Counted from the first letter of the stretch, positions 34,781 to 44,050 are shown. The stretch: 44,232 nt of DNA from Avibacterium volantium_A (GCF_049366555.1 NZ_JBMMGT010000021.1:1-44232), one strand, 5' to 3'. The notes: a model not told the origin generated them from the sequence alone. Program-made: numbers and translations.

Positions 34781-35704
34781 TTATTTATTCAACCACGCCA
34801 TATATTCGCTGACACCTTCGGCAACGCTTTTGAATGGTTTGTTATAACCTGTGGCGCGCAGTTTGGTGAGATCCGCTTGGGTGTATTCTTGGTAACGGCT
34901 TTTTAAATGCTCTGGGAATGGAATGGTTTCAATTTGCCCTTTGCCGTGGAATTTTAATACCGCTTGCGCTACGGACTCGAAACTTTCCGCTTTGCCCGTT
35001 CCGCAGTTGTAAATGCCCGAAATGCCGTGTTGCCAGCACCAAATATTTACTGCCGCCACATCGCCAACATAGACAAAATCACGCAAGAAATGCTCGCTGC
35101 CGGCGAATAATTTTGGGTTTTCCCCTTTCAAAATTTGGTTATTAAGGTGGAAAGCCACACTTGCCATACTGCCTTTGTGTTGTTCTCTTGGGCCATAAAC
35201 GTTGAAATATTTAAAGCCGCACACAGGTGATTGGGCTTCTGGCAGGATTTTACGCACATATTCATCAAATAAGAATTTAGAATAACCATATACATTTAAC
35301 GGTTTTTCAAATTCTCGCGCTTCGACAAAGGTATCGCTGTCGCCATAGGTGGCAGCACTGGACGCATAATAGAACGGAACTTGGCGATCTAAACAATAAT
35401 GTAATAGCTCTTTGGAATATTCATAATTGTTTTCCATCACAAATTTGCCGTCCCACTCGGTAGTGGCTGAGCAAGCCCCCTCGTGGAAGATCACATCAAT
35501 ATCGCCTAAATCATCGCCAGCCATAATGGACGCAATAAAGTCATCTTTATCGCAATAATCCGCAATATCCAAATCCACTAAATTGACGAATTTTGTGCCG
35601 TCTTTTAAATCATCCACCACTAAAATATCTGTGCGTCCAATCTCGTTTAACGCTTTTACGATGTTACTGCCAATAAAGCCTGCGCCGCCAGTTACAATAA
35701 TCAT
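34781..35704 (-). CDS. hldD: ADP-L-glycero-D-manno-heptose 6-epimerase
   Basis: 307 residues, short-chain dehydrogenase fold. The NADP site is VTGGAGFIGSNIV at the N-terminus, the catalytic YGYSK (Tyr-x3-Lys) is mid-protein, and HEGACSATTEWDG and FKYFNVYGPREQHKGSMASV are specific to HldD. Makes the ADP-heptose donor used by waaC, waaF and opsX in this window. Confidence 0.97.
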   Translation of the reverse strand: MIIVTGGAGFIGSNIVKALNEIGRTDILVVDDLKDGTKFVNLVDLDIADYCDKDDFIASIMAGDDLGDIDVIFHEGACSATTEWDGKFVMENNYEYSKELLHYCLDRQVPFYYASSAATYGDSDTFVEAREFEKPLNVYGYSKFLFDEYVRKILPEAQSPVCGFKYFNVYGPREQHKGSMASVAFHLNNQILKGENPKLFAGSEHFLRDFVYVGDVAAVNIWCWQHGISGIYNCGTGKAESFESVAQAVLKFHGKGQIETIPFPEHLKSRYQEYTQADLTKLRATGYNKPFKSVAEGVSEYMAWLNK

Positions 35705-35840
35705 TTTTCAATCCTCATTTGATTTCAATATTGCCGTTTATTCTAAAGGATTTTGCGCATAAGGGCTAAAGAAATTTCGCGCTCACCACCGCTTTTAGGT
35801 TATGATATAGCACAAATCCAGACCAGATTAAGGACACACA

Positions 35841-36530
35841 ATGCAACCACAAGATATTGCCAAATACATTGACCACACCGCCCTTGGCGCAGATAAAACC
35901 CCGCAAGATATTCTTAACTTATGCCAAGAAGCGATTGAACACCAATTTTGTTCCGTGTGCATAAACTCCGCCTATATTCCACTGGCTAAGCAGGCACTCA
36001 CGCAAAATCGCAAAGAGAAAAGTGCGGTGAAAATTTGCACCGTTGTTGGCTTTCCCTTAGGGGCAAATTTAAGCCAACTGAAAGCCTTTGAAGCGGAGCA
36101 AGCCATTAATGCAGGGGCTGATGAAATTGATATGGTGATCAACATTGGCCTTGCCAAAGCCCATCAATGGCAAGCTGTGGAACAAGATATTGCCACCGTG
36201 CTTGCTGCTTGCCAAGGTAAAACCCTAAAAGTGATTTTAGAAACCTGCCTACTAACCAAAGAAGAAATCATCAAGGCTTGCGAAATCTGCAAAGCGCTCA
36301 AGGTGGCATTTGTTAAAACTTCCACAGGTTTTAGCACCGGCGGCGCAACGGTTGAAGATGTAGCACTGATGAAGCAAACCGTCGGCGACAAGGTGGAAGT
36401 AAAAGCCTCAGGCGGCATCCGCGACACCGCCACCGCACTAGCAATGCTCAACGCTGGCGCAACCCGTTTAGGCGTAAGCGCTGGAGTTGCTATTGTGAAA
36501 GGAATAAATGCGCAGGGGAGTGGGTATTAA
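35841..36530 (+). CDS. deoC: Deoxyribose-phosphate aldolase
   Basis: 229 residues, class I aldolase. The Schiff-base lysine is Lys159 in FVKTSTGF and the second active-site lysine is Lys188 in VKASGGIR. It splits deoxyribose-5-P into glyceraldehyde-3-P and acetaldehyde in deoxynucleoside breakdown. A USS core lies inside. A cut-off DeoR-type regulator gene begins 42 bp downstream. Confidence 0.97.
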   Translation: MQPQDIAKYIDHTALGADKTPQDILNLCQEAIEHQFCSVCINSAYIPLAKQALTQNRKEKSAVKICTVVGFPLGANLSQLKAFEAEQAINAGADEIDMVINIGLAKAHQWQAVEQDIATVLAACQGKTLKVILETCLLTKEEIIKACEICKALKVAFVKTSTGFSTGGATVEDVALMKQTVGDKVEVKASGGIRDTATALAMLNAGATRLGVSAGVAIVKGINAQGSGY

Positions 36531-36572
36531 TTTATAATGCCCGAATGACTGTTTTGACCGTTTGGAGGAATA

Positions 36573-36869
36573 ATGCCAACAAGAACGTCGCAAATTTTAC
36601 AGCTTGTCAATTCAATAGGGAAAGTGAATGTTAATGAGCTTGCTCAGCAATTTGGTGTGTCGGTGGAAACCATTCGCCGAGATTTGCGAGCATTAAATCA
36701 AAAAGGTTTGTTACATCGTGTACACGGAGGTGCAATGAGCAGCCAATCAAAGGATATTGGTCACTCATTTCAAGCAAGACAACGTTTAAATTCTGAAGCG
36801 AAAAAGTATATAGCGCAGCAAGTGATGGATTATGTGTTTGAGGGTGCGGTAATCGGATTAGATATTTGA
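36573..36869 (+). pseudogene. Truncated DeoR-family regulator
   Basis: 98 residues against about 250 for the family. The N-terminal helix-turn-helix is intact (VNVNELAQQFGVSVETIRRD, then LLHRVHGGAMS), with GGAGGAATA before the ATG. The sensor domain stops at GAVIGLDI, where full proteins continue into the sugar-phosphate pocket. The rest is not found in any frame before the next gene. It may be a dead gene left at an insertion boundary, or make a DNA-binding fragment. Whether it once controlled deoC or the next genes cannot be told. Confidence 0.75.
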
Positions 36870-36904
36870 ATGATAATTAAGCAATTATACTCTTTTACCT
36901 GTTG

Positions 36905-36996
36905 ATTTATATCATAAATTTCGTTTAGATTAGCAAAAATATCTTTTCATATAAAAAATATATGATTTATTTAGTGTTAATTTTATATATCATAAA
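36905..36996. promoter_or_regulatory. AT-rich control region of the DcuC/AbgA-like pair with repeated ATATCATAAA
   Basis: ATTTAT-ATC-ATAAAT (36905-36919) is an interrupted palindrome. Its ATATCATAAA core (36909-36918) recurs in the same direction at 36987-36996. The sites lie 55-140 bp before the transporter ATG and could bind a regulator. The very low GC makes chance matches likely. Confidence 0.3.
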
Positions 36997-37049
36997 GGGT
37001 AGAATTAAATCTAAATTTACATTTCAAACTATATTAGTGGGGTACATAA

Positions 37050-38345
37050 ATGCAACAAATAAATATATTGATAGCTATTCTAGGAATCATTGCTACAATT
37101 TACTTGCTCGTAAGAAAATATGAAACGCGGACTGTTCTTTTTGGAATGGGATTGCTGATGGCACTTCTCGCTTTTAACCCTATGGGCGCATTGCAAGCAT
37201 TTTCAAAGCAAATGACTAGTGCCGGATTAATTATGGCAATTTGTTCTAGTATGGGTTTTGCTTATGTAATGAAATATACTAAATGTGATATACATTTAGT
37301 ATATTTTATCACCAAACCACTTAGTGGCTTAAAATTTTTCCTTATTCCACTTGCGACCTTATTAACTTTCTTTATTAATATTGCTATTCCATCAGCCGCT
37401 GGTTGCGCCGCCACCGTTGGAGCAACGCTTATCCCAGTATTAAGATCTGTGGGTGTTAGACCAGCAACAGCAGCTGCAGCTATCTTAGCAGGAACCTTTG
37501 GTTCAATGCTAAGTCCAGGGTCTGCTCATGCGGCAATGTTAAGTGAGATGGCAAAAATCAATATTACCGAAGTTCATCTTATACATGCGCCTTATACCCT
37601 AATATCAGGAATTATAGGAGCTATAAGCTTAACAGTAATGGCTCTAATTTACGGTGATTACAATAAAAAATTCCGTGATCAATATGAGACAGAACAAAAT
37701 AAAGAAGAGGATCAAGAGATCCGAAGTGTCAATATTCTTTATGCCATAGCGCCTTTAGTTCCCTTAGTGATTTTAATTATTGGTGGAACAAGTTTACATA
37801 ATATTGAAGGTCTATCCTGGACAGCAATGAAAGTTCCTGAGGCAATGTTGATCGGTGCTATTTACGCAGTGATTATCACTCGTTCTTCTCCGTCAAAAAT
37901 TACTAATGAATTTTTTAATGGAATGGGAAATTCCTATTCAAATGTACTAGGTATAATCATTACAGCTAGTGTTTTTGTTGCTGGATTGAAAGCAACAGGA
38001 GCAATTGATGTAGCGATTGAATATCTAAAAGCCTCAAATGAATTTGTTCGTTGGGGTGCTACAATCGGTCCATTTTTGATGGGAATCATTACAGGTTCAG
38101 GAGATGCTGCAGCTATCGCTTTTAATACAGCAGTAACACCTCACGCCGCTCAATTAGGCTATGAATCTGTAAATCTAGGCATGGCAGCCGCAATTGCTGG
38201 CGCATTAGGTAGAACCGCATCTCCTATCTCAGGTGCTGCGATAGTCTGTGCAGGACTAGCCGCAGTAAATCCTGTTGATATGATTAAACGCACTGCACCA
38301 GGAATGGTAATTGCCGTATTATTTTTAGCATTATTTATGCTTTAG
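37050..38345 (+). CDS. DcuC-family anion transporter
   Basis: 431 residues, about 12 membrane helices. Family signatures are FFINIAIPSAAGCAATVGAT, GTFGSMLSPGSAHAAMLSEM, GDAAAIAFNTAVTPHAAQLG and GRTASPISGAAIVCAG. DcuC proteins exchange C4-dicarboxylates, but relatives beside M20 peptidases may carry amino-acid conjugates. The next gene starts 9 bp downstream and the two form an operon. AT-richer than neighbours, no USS core. Confidence 0.85.
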   Translation: MQQINILIAILGIIATIYLLVRKYETRTVLFGMGLLMALLAFNPMGALQAFSKQMTSAGLIMAICSSMGFAYVMKYTKCDIHLVYFITKPLSGLKFFLIPLATLLTFFINIAIPSAAGCAATVGATLIPVLRSVGVRPATAAAAILAGTFGSMLSPGSAHAAMLSEMAKINITEVHLIHAPYTLISGIIGAISLTVMALIYGDYNKKFRDQYETEQNKEEDQEIRSVNILYAIAPLVPLVILIIGGTSLHNIEGLSWTAMKVPEAMLIGAIYAVIITRSSPSKITNEFFNGMGNSYSNVLGIIITASVFVAGLKATGAIDVAIEYLKASNEFVRWGATIGPFLMGIITGSGDAAAIAFNTAVTPHAAQLGYESVNLGMAAAIAGALGRTASPISGAAIVCAGLAAVNPVDMIKRTAPGMVIAVLFLALFML

Positions 38346-38354
38346 GAGAAAAAT

Positions 38355-39629
38355 ATGAGTATTATTAATGAACAACAACTTATTAAGTGGCGGAGAGAGT
38401 TTCATTGCTTTCCTGAAATTGGCTGGGGAGAGTTTTTAACAACCAGTAAATTAGCGGATTATCTTGATGAAATGGGTTTTAAACTCTTATTTGGAGAAAA
38501 AATTATTGCTAAAGATAAAGTAAGAGGGCGCCAAAAGGATGTTGTAGAACACTCTTTAGATCGAGCAATTAAGGCTGGCGCTAAACAGAAATGGTTAGAT
38601 AAAATGCAAGGGTATACTGGCTGTGTAGCTATTTTTGATTCCGGTAAACCAGGACATACCACAGCACTACGTTTTGACATTGACTGTGTAAACGTACATG
38701 AAACAAATCTCACAGAACATCTTCCTAATCGTAATAATTTTAGGTCGCAAAATGATGGCTTAATGCATGCCTGCGGTCATGACGGGCATATGGCTATTGG
38801 ATTAGGTGTAGCTAAATGGATTTCTGAAAATAAAGATCAATTACAAGGTGTTATAAAACTTATTTTTCAACCCGCTGAAGAGGGGGTTCGTGGAGCGGCT
38901 GCTATTGCAGCAAGTGGGATACTTGATGATGTAAATTATTTTGCAGGCTCTCATCTAAGTTTTTGTGCCAATTCAGGAACCATCATTGCTAATCCAACTA
39001 ATTTTTTGTGCACAACTAAAATAGATATACACTATCAAGGTAAACCAGCTCATGCTGGGGCAGCACCACATTTAGGTCATAATGCCTTGCTAGGCGCTGC
39101 TCATGCAATAACTCAATTACACGGTATTGCTCGTCATGGAGAAGGAATGACACGTATCAATGTTGGGGTACTAAAAGCAGGAGAAGGACGTAATGTAGTT
39201 CCGTCTACCGCACTAATTCAACTAGAAGTTAGAGGTGAAAATACCAATATCAATCAATACATGGTTGATCAAGTTATGCAAATCGCCCATGGTGTTGCAG
39301 TAAGTTTCAATCTTAGCTATGACACTGAAATTATGGGTGAAGCCGTAGATATGAATAATGATCCAGAATTAATTGAGCTAATTACTGATATTTCTCAAAA
39401 TCAAGAAAATATATTAGATGTTGTTGAACAATATCCTTTTAATGGTAGTGAGGATGCCACTATTCTAGGAAGAAGAGTCCAAGAACATGGTGGTAAAGCG
39501 ATATATTTCATAATTGGTGCAGATCGTACAGCTGGCCATCACCAGGCTGAATTTGATTTTGATGAAAAACAGCTACTAACAGGAGTAAATATATATACTT
39601 CTCTTCTAGAGAATCTAAATAAAGAGTAA
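38355..39629 (+). CDS. M20 amidohydrolase similar to AbgA (aminobenzoyl-glutamate hydrolase subunit A)
   Basis: 424 residues; E. coli AbgA has 436. The metal-site motifs are MHACGHDGHMAIGLG (137-151), QPAEEGVRGA (172-181) and His200, with GHH near the end. GRNVVPSTA and the long insert after WGEF are AbgA-like rather than HipO-like. It should cut an amide bond in an acyl- or aryl-amino acid such as p-aminobenzoyl-glutamate. In E. coli AbgA works with AbgB; no AbgB or AbgT gene is here, so the true substrate is open. AGGAG precedes the ATG by 7 nt. No full USS core (one 8-of-9 match near 39207). Confidence 0.85.
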   Translation: MSIINEQQLIKWRREFHCFPEIGWGEFLTTSKLADYLDEMGFKLLFGEKIIAKDKVRGRQKDVVEHSLDRAIKAGAKQKWLDKMQGYTGCVAIFDSGKPGHTTALRFDIDCVNVHETNLTEHLPNRNNFRSQNDGLMHACGHDGHMAIGLGVAKWISENKDQLQGVIKLIFQPAEEGVRGAAAIAASGILDDVNYFAGSHLSFCANSGTIIANPTNFLCTTKIDIHYQGKPAHAGAAPHLGHNALLGAAHAITQLHGIARHGEGMTRINVGVLKAGEGRNVVPSTALIQLEVRGENTNINQYMVDQVMQIAHGVAVSFNLSYDTEIMGEAVDMNNDPELIELITDISQNQENILDVVEQYPFNGSEDATILGRRVQEHGGKAIYFIIGADRTAGHHQAEFDFDEKQLLTGVNIYTSLLENLNKE

Positions 39630-39794
39630 GTTCGATTAACTATTTATTTTAGCGAATATGTTATTCAATTTATTTTGATAGGCTATTAAGCTCGGTTTGA
39701 CAATATTTGATTGTACAAGCCATCCTAGGGCACATATTCCACGATTGCAATTTATGGCTTGTTGCTTGAAAAGCGTTCAAGAATATACCCCAAA

Positions 39795-39823
39795 AAAGCA
39801 AGATTGCTAGGCAATCTTGCTTT
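39795..39823. terminator. Strong hairpin between the amidohydrolase and ABC exporter genes
   Basis: AAAGCAAGATTGC (39795-39807), loop TAG, GCAATCTTGCTTT (39811-39823): a perfect 13-bp stem. The T-run on the minus strand fits termination of the ABC exporter gene; it may also act on the plus strand. Confidence 0.82.
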
Positions 39824-39838
39824 GATATTTAATGTTAT

Positions 39839-41677
39839 CTATTCTTCACTTAAAAAGCCACCGCTTTGGTGGTGCCAAAGTTTGGCGTAAAGTCCATTTT
39901 GTGCGAGCAGTTCGTTGTGCGTGCCTTGTTCTACGATATGGCCTTTATCTAGCACAATTAAGCGATCCATTGCGGCAATAGTGGAAAGACGGTGGGCGAT
40001 AGCAATCACGGTTTTACCTTCCATCATTTTATCGAGGCTTTCTTGAATCGCCACTTCCACTTCGGAATCCAGCGCGCTGGTGGCTTCATCTAACAGCAGA
40101 ATTGGCGCATCTTTTAGCATCACGCGGGCAATGGCAATACGCTGACGTTGTCCGCCAGAAAGTTTCACACCGCGCTCACCAACGTGAGCATCATAGCCTG
40201 TTCGGCCTTCTGAGTCGCTCAAATAAGGAATAAATTCTGACGCTTCAGCACGCTGTGCAGCGGAGATCATTTCTTCATCGCTGGCAGTTGGGCGGCCGTA
40301 AATAATGTTTTCGCGCACGGAACGGTGCAGTAATGAGGTATCTTGTGTCACTAAGCCAATTTGGCTGCGTAAACTTTCTTGCGTAACATCGCACACGTTT
40401 TGTCCGTCAATGGTGATCTCACCCTGATTGGCTTCATAAAAACGCAAGAGCAAATTTACAATGGTAGATTTTCCCGCCCCTGAACGACCGATCAAGCCCA
40501 CTTTTTCCCCCGGTTTAATGGCGAGATTAAAATGGCTTAACAACGGTTTTTGTGGATCATAAGAAAAACTCACGTCATTAAAACGAATTTCCCCTTTGCT
40601 CACTTTTAATGGTAAGGCTTGCGGTTTATCCACAATAGTATGCGGTTTGGTGAGCGTGTTCATTCCGTCATTCACCGTACCAATATTTTCAAATAAACGC
40701 GCTGATTCCCACATAATCCAACGGGAAATAAAATTCACCCGCAATGCCATTGCAATGGCGGTGGCAATCGCTCCCACGCCAACGCTGCCTTGCTTCCATA
40801 GCACAATGCCTAGGATTGCCGTGCTGAGTGTTAAAGTGATATTAGTGGCGTAAGTGATGGTATCTAAAGATGTTGCCAAACGCATTTGGGCGTGTACGGT
40901 AACCATAAATTCTTCCATTGAACGCTTGGCGTAACTGGCTTCTCTTGAACCGTGGGAAAATAATTTCACGGTGGCAATATTAGCGTAAGAATCGGTAATT
41001 CGCCCTGTCATTAAAGAACGCGCATCTGCTTGGCGTTCTGCAGTTTTCGCAAGTTTTGGAATGATAATGCGTAAAATCGTGATAAACGCCACAATCCACA
41101 AGGCAAAAGGTAGTAAGAACCACGCGTCTAATGCGGCAAGCACAATGCCTGAGGTGATGAAATACACCACCACATAGACCATAATATCTGCAATGGTCAG
41201 CACCGTATCACGCACCGCAAGGGCGGTTTGCATCACTTTCGCCGACACGCGTCCTGCAAATTCATCTTGATAAAAACTCAGGCTTTGCCCCAGCATTAAG
41301 CGGTGGAAATTCCAACGCAAACGCATTGGAAACACCCCTTGCAAGGTTTGTAAACGCACTGCGGACGCGGTAAACGACCAAAATATGCTAAACACTAACA
41401 AGGCTGCCATCGCCAAAAGCCAATGGCCTTTTTCTTGCCATAGGGTGGCTGGAGTGAACTTGCCGAGCCAATCGACAACAATCCCCATAAACTGGAACAA
41501 CACGGCTTCCATCACCCCCGTTCCCACGGTGAGCAACGCAAGTAGCAAAATCCAGCCACGCATTCCTTCCATATTCGACCAAATAAAGCGGATCAACCCT
41601 TTTTCGGGCGTTTTCGGTGATTGCTCTGGATAGGCATTTAGGCGGCTTTCAAACCATTCAAAAATTTTATTAAACAT
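39839..41677 (-). CDS. ABC exporter, fused permease and ATPase (MsbA-like fold)
   Basis: 612 residues from the ATG at 41677, which has AGGAA just upstream; a longer in-frame start at 41758 lies inside an inverted USS and is rejected. Six membrane helices in residues about 40-330, then the ATPase with Walker A GRSGAGKST (397-405), signature LSGGQRQ (506-512) and Walker B ILLLDEA (526-532). One chain carries one permease and one ATPase, so it should act as a homodimer. Substrate unknown: lipid, drug or peptide export are all possible. It is not clearly MsbA itself, as it lacks lpxK next to it. Confidence 0.9.
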   Translation of the reverse strand: MFNKIFEWFESRLNAYPEQSPKTPEKGLIRFIWSNMEGMRGWILLLALLTVGTGVMEAVLFQFMGIVVDWLGKFTPATLWQEKGHWLLAMAALLVFSIFWSFTASAVRLQTLQGVFPMRLRWNFHRLMLGQSLSFYQDEFAGRVSAKVMQTALAVRDTVLTIADIMVYVVVYFITSGIVLAALDAWFLLPFALWIVAFITILRIIIPKLAKTAERQADARSLMTGRITDSYANIATVKLFSHGSREASYAKRSMEEFMVTVHAQMRLATSLDTITYATNITLTLSTAILGIVLWKQGSVGVGAIATAIAMALRVNFISRWIMWESARLFENIGTVNDGMNTLTKPHTIVDKPQALPLKVSKGEIRFNDVSFSYDPQKPLLSHFNLAIKPGEKVGLIGRSGAGKSTIVNLLLRFYEANQGEITIDGQNVCDVTQESLRSQIGLVTQDTSLLHRSVRENIIYGRPTASDEEMISAAQRAEASEFIPYLSDSEGRTGYDAHVGERGVKLSGGQRQRIAIARVMLKDAPILLLDEATSALDSEVEVAIQESLDKMMEGKTVIAIAHRLSTIAAMDRLIVLDKGHIVEQGTHNELLAQNGLYAKLWHHQSGGFLSEE

Positions 41678-41727
41678 CGTTTTTCCTAGAAATAAAAAGA
41701 AAGGTTCGCAAGGTAAAATAAAAGGAT

Positions 41728-41765
41728 AAGTGCGGTGAAAAATTACAGAATTTTCCACCGCACTT
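41728..41765 (-). terminator. Inverted USS hairpin downstream of opsX
   Basis: AAGTGCGGTGAAAAATT (41728-41744) pairs imperfectly with AATTTTCCACCGCACTT (41749-41765). It sits 70 bp past the opsX stop and upstream of the ABC exporter start. Confidence 0.6.
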
Positions 41766-41834
41766 TATTTTTGTCGATTCGCGAACACAAAAATCGGCGT
41801 ATTATAGCGAATGCTTGGCTATTTTTTAACAGTT

Positions 41835-42881
41835 TTATTGAATAAAGCCCATCTGGCGCATTTTCTCTAATACGTCAGCCACAGAAATTTGTGCCATTAA
41901 ATCTTTGCCTTTCAATTTGGTTGCCCAAGGTAATTGGCTAGACGGTTTGCCAAATTCTTGCTGGGCATTTTGTTCATACACGGAAACCACTTCGGGCAAA
42001 TTGTTATAAGGGCCTGTGCGTAGTGGGTTATGATAGGCATACAAACCGATCACAGGTGTGCCTTGAGCGGTAGCAATATGTGCAGGGCCACTGTCGGGAG
42101 CAAGCAGTAAATCCGCCATTCCGATTAAGGCACTTAATTCCAATAATGAGGTTTTACCGCTCGCATTCACAGGCTGAAAATCACACAGCGCGATGATTTT
42201 TTCGATTATTGCTTGCTCTCTTGGCGCAGGCGAGCCACACAAAATCACATTAATATTTTGACGATGCGCGATATTCGCAATTTCTGCATAGCGTTCAGCC
42301 AACCAATCTTTTTCTGATTTGCTTGAACAAGGGGAAATAAGCAGATTTTTTCTTGTCGGATCAATAAATTGCCGAACGGCGGAAATTTCTTTTTCGCCGA
42401 TGGCTAAATCCCATTTTGGCGCTTCCACAGGCAAGCCTAAATATTCCACAAATGCCCAAAATCCCGCTAAAACGTGCGGATTAGTTGGTTCATTAATTTT
42501 ACGATTGGTAAATAACCATTGCCCTTCTCGCGCACGATTTTTGCTAAACCCCACTTTATAAGTGGCTTTGATGCCTAAGGAAATCATTGAAGCACGCAAG
42601 GCCGTTTGCATATTTAATAGCACATCAAAATGCTCGCCATGCAAGGTTTTCCACAAAGCTAAAATGCCTTTCCAGCCGGTTTTTTTGTCATACGGAATAA
42701 AGCGAATCCCTTTCACATTTTGCAATAACTGCATTTCGGTTTTGCCTACAATCCAAGTGATTTGAGTATCTTTCCAATAACGCTGAATTTGTTGTACCGC
42801 TGACAGCGCATTACACACATCACCAATGGCGGAAAGACGTAAAATACAAATGGATTTAGGGGGCGTGGAAAAAAGAGCCAT
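41835..42881 (-). CDS. opsX: Heptosyltransferase, OpsX type
   Basis: 348 residues, GT9 family. SICILRLSAIGDVCNALSA holds the catalytic Asp21. Other motifs are LNMQTALRASMISLGIKA, ISPCSSKSEKDWLAERYAEI, LLAPDSGPAHIATAQGTPV and LYAYHNPLRTGPY. It resembles the H. influenzae opsX product, which adds the first heptose to phosphorylated Kdo, and it is divergent from kdkA, which makes that acceptor. The P. multocida counterpart with this preference is HptA. It differs in sequence from the waaC and waaF products in this window. Confidence 0.9.
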   Translation of the reverse strand: MALFSTPPKSICILRLSAIGDVCNALSAVQQIQRYWKDTQITWIVGKTEMQLLQNVKGIRFIPYDKKTGWKGILALWKTLHGEHFDVLLNMQTALRASMISLGIKATYKVGFSKNRAREGQWLFTNRKINEPTNPHVLAGFWAFVEYLGLPVEAPKWDLAIGEKEISAVRQFIDPTRKNLLISPCSSKSEKDWLAERYAEIANIAHRQNINVILCGSPAPREQAIIEKIIALCDFQPVNASGKTSLLELSALIGMADLLLAPDSGPAHIATAQGTPVIGLYAYHNPLRTGPYNNLPEVVSVYEQNAQQEFGKPSSQLPWATKLKGKDLMAQISVADVLEKMRQMGFIQ

Positions 42882-42974
42882 AGATTTACCTTACTTTTTC
42901 TGCTTAATGTAGCATTCTTTTTTATTTTCAGTAGAATATTTTCATTGATCTATTCTATAAGAAATCAGCCCAAT

Positions 42975-43703
42975 ATGCTTGAACTGCAACAGCAAAACCA
43001 ATATTTTATTTTTAATCTGGAAACACAACCTGTTGATCCCAGCGCTTATTTTAATCCGCAATTTTGGCAGCAACAGCAGCGTATTCTTGGTTCAGCCAAA
43101 GGGCGGGGGACAACTTGGTTTGTGCAAAGTGCGGATCTTTTTGGTGTAAATTGTGCCTTGCGCCATTATTATCGCGGTGGTTTATTTGGTAAGTTGAATA
43201 AAGATCGTTATTGGTTCCACGATCTTCAGCACACGCGCAGTTTCGCCGAATTTCATTTGTTAAATAAATTACATCAAGACGGACTCCCCGTGCCAAAACC
43301 CATTGGAGCAAGAGTGATTAAAGGTAAAGTGGGCATTTGCTATCAAGCGGATTTACTGAGTGAAAAAATCGAAAATGCGCAAGATCTCACCGCACTTTTA
43401 CAACATCATTCTTTATCCGCTGAAAATTGGCAGCAAATCGGCCGCTTAATCCGTCAATTACACGACCGACAAATCTGCCACACCGACCTTAACGCCCATA
43501 ATATTTTAGTCCAACATTTCGCCACACCAGAACAAAAATACTGGCTGATTGATTTTGACAAATGCACCGAAAAATCAGGCAATAACTGGAAAGCCCAAAA
43601 TCTCGCCAGATTACACCGCTCTTTTAGTAAAGAAGTAAATAAGCTAGCAATAAAATTTACAGAACAGGATTGGAATGAGGTTTTGAATGGGTATAAGGGA
43701 TAA
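42975..43703 (+). CDS. kdkA: 3-deoxy-D-manno-octulosonic acid (Kdo) kinase
   Basis: 242 residues from the ATG at 42975; an in-frame TTG ten codons earlier is possible but gives an extension not seen in the H. influenzae protein. Kinase-like fold with HTDLNAHN at 169-176 (catalytic Asp171, Asn176) and DFD at 193-195. GSAKGRGTTWFV and LRHYYRGGLFGKLNKDRYWF are family hallmarks. It phosphorylates the single Kdo on lipid A, giving the acceptor for OpsX across the 93-bp divergent promoter region. Confidence 0.95.
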   Translation: MLELQQQNQYFIFNLETQPVDPSAYFNPQFWQQQQRILGSAKGRGTTWFVQSADLFGVNCALRHYYRGGLFGKLNKDRYWFHDLQHTRSFAEFHLLNKLHQDGLPVPKPIGARVIKGKVGICYQADLLSEKIENAQDLTALLQHHSLSAENWQQIGRLIRQLHDRQICHTDLNAHNILVQHFATPEQKYWLIDFDKCTEKSGNNWKAQNLARLHRSFSKEVNKLAIKFTEQDWNEVLNGYKG

Positions 43704-44049
43704 TGTAATCGTTATATCAATCTATAAAGACACGACTGCTAAAAAATAACGAAATCGCTCTGATAAAATCTTTTTCGTTCTTCTTAAGAAGGATAGAGAT
43801 TTTACTTTAACTTTTCAAAAATTAATTTCAAGCTAGTTATAAGGCTTTTACTGAAAAAACATAAAGCCAAAGTGCGGTGTAATTTTGCTAAGTTTTTAAC
43901 AGCATAAATGGTAAAATTCACTGACATTGTTATTCAACCAACAAGAAAACGAAAGAGAAGATAAATTAGAATAGACAAGATTAAATTAAGCAAAAAAAGC
44001 CCCCCAAAATAAAACCCAAAATAGGAAATATAAAATAAAACAAATAAAA
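43704..44049. other. AT-rich spacer between kdkA and the rRNA operon end
   Basis: About 345 bp with no credible gene. One USS core (AAGTGCGGT) lies near 43870. Weak symmetric stretches (CTTCTTAAGAAG near 43778; GGCTTT/AAAGCC at 43843-43868) may help end kdkA transcription. On the minus strand the rrn terminator is followed by further T-runs. Confidence 0.5.
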
Positions 44050-44050
44050 A

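Noticed and set aside
39630..39794. Possible gene remnant between the amidohydrolase and the ABC exporter
   Set aside because: No frame of useful length or recognisable motif on either strand; only the terminator that follows can be supported.
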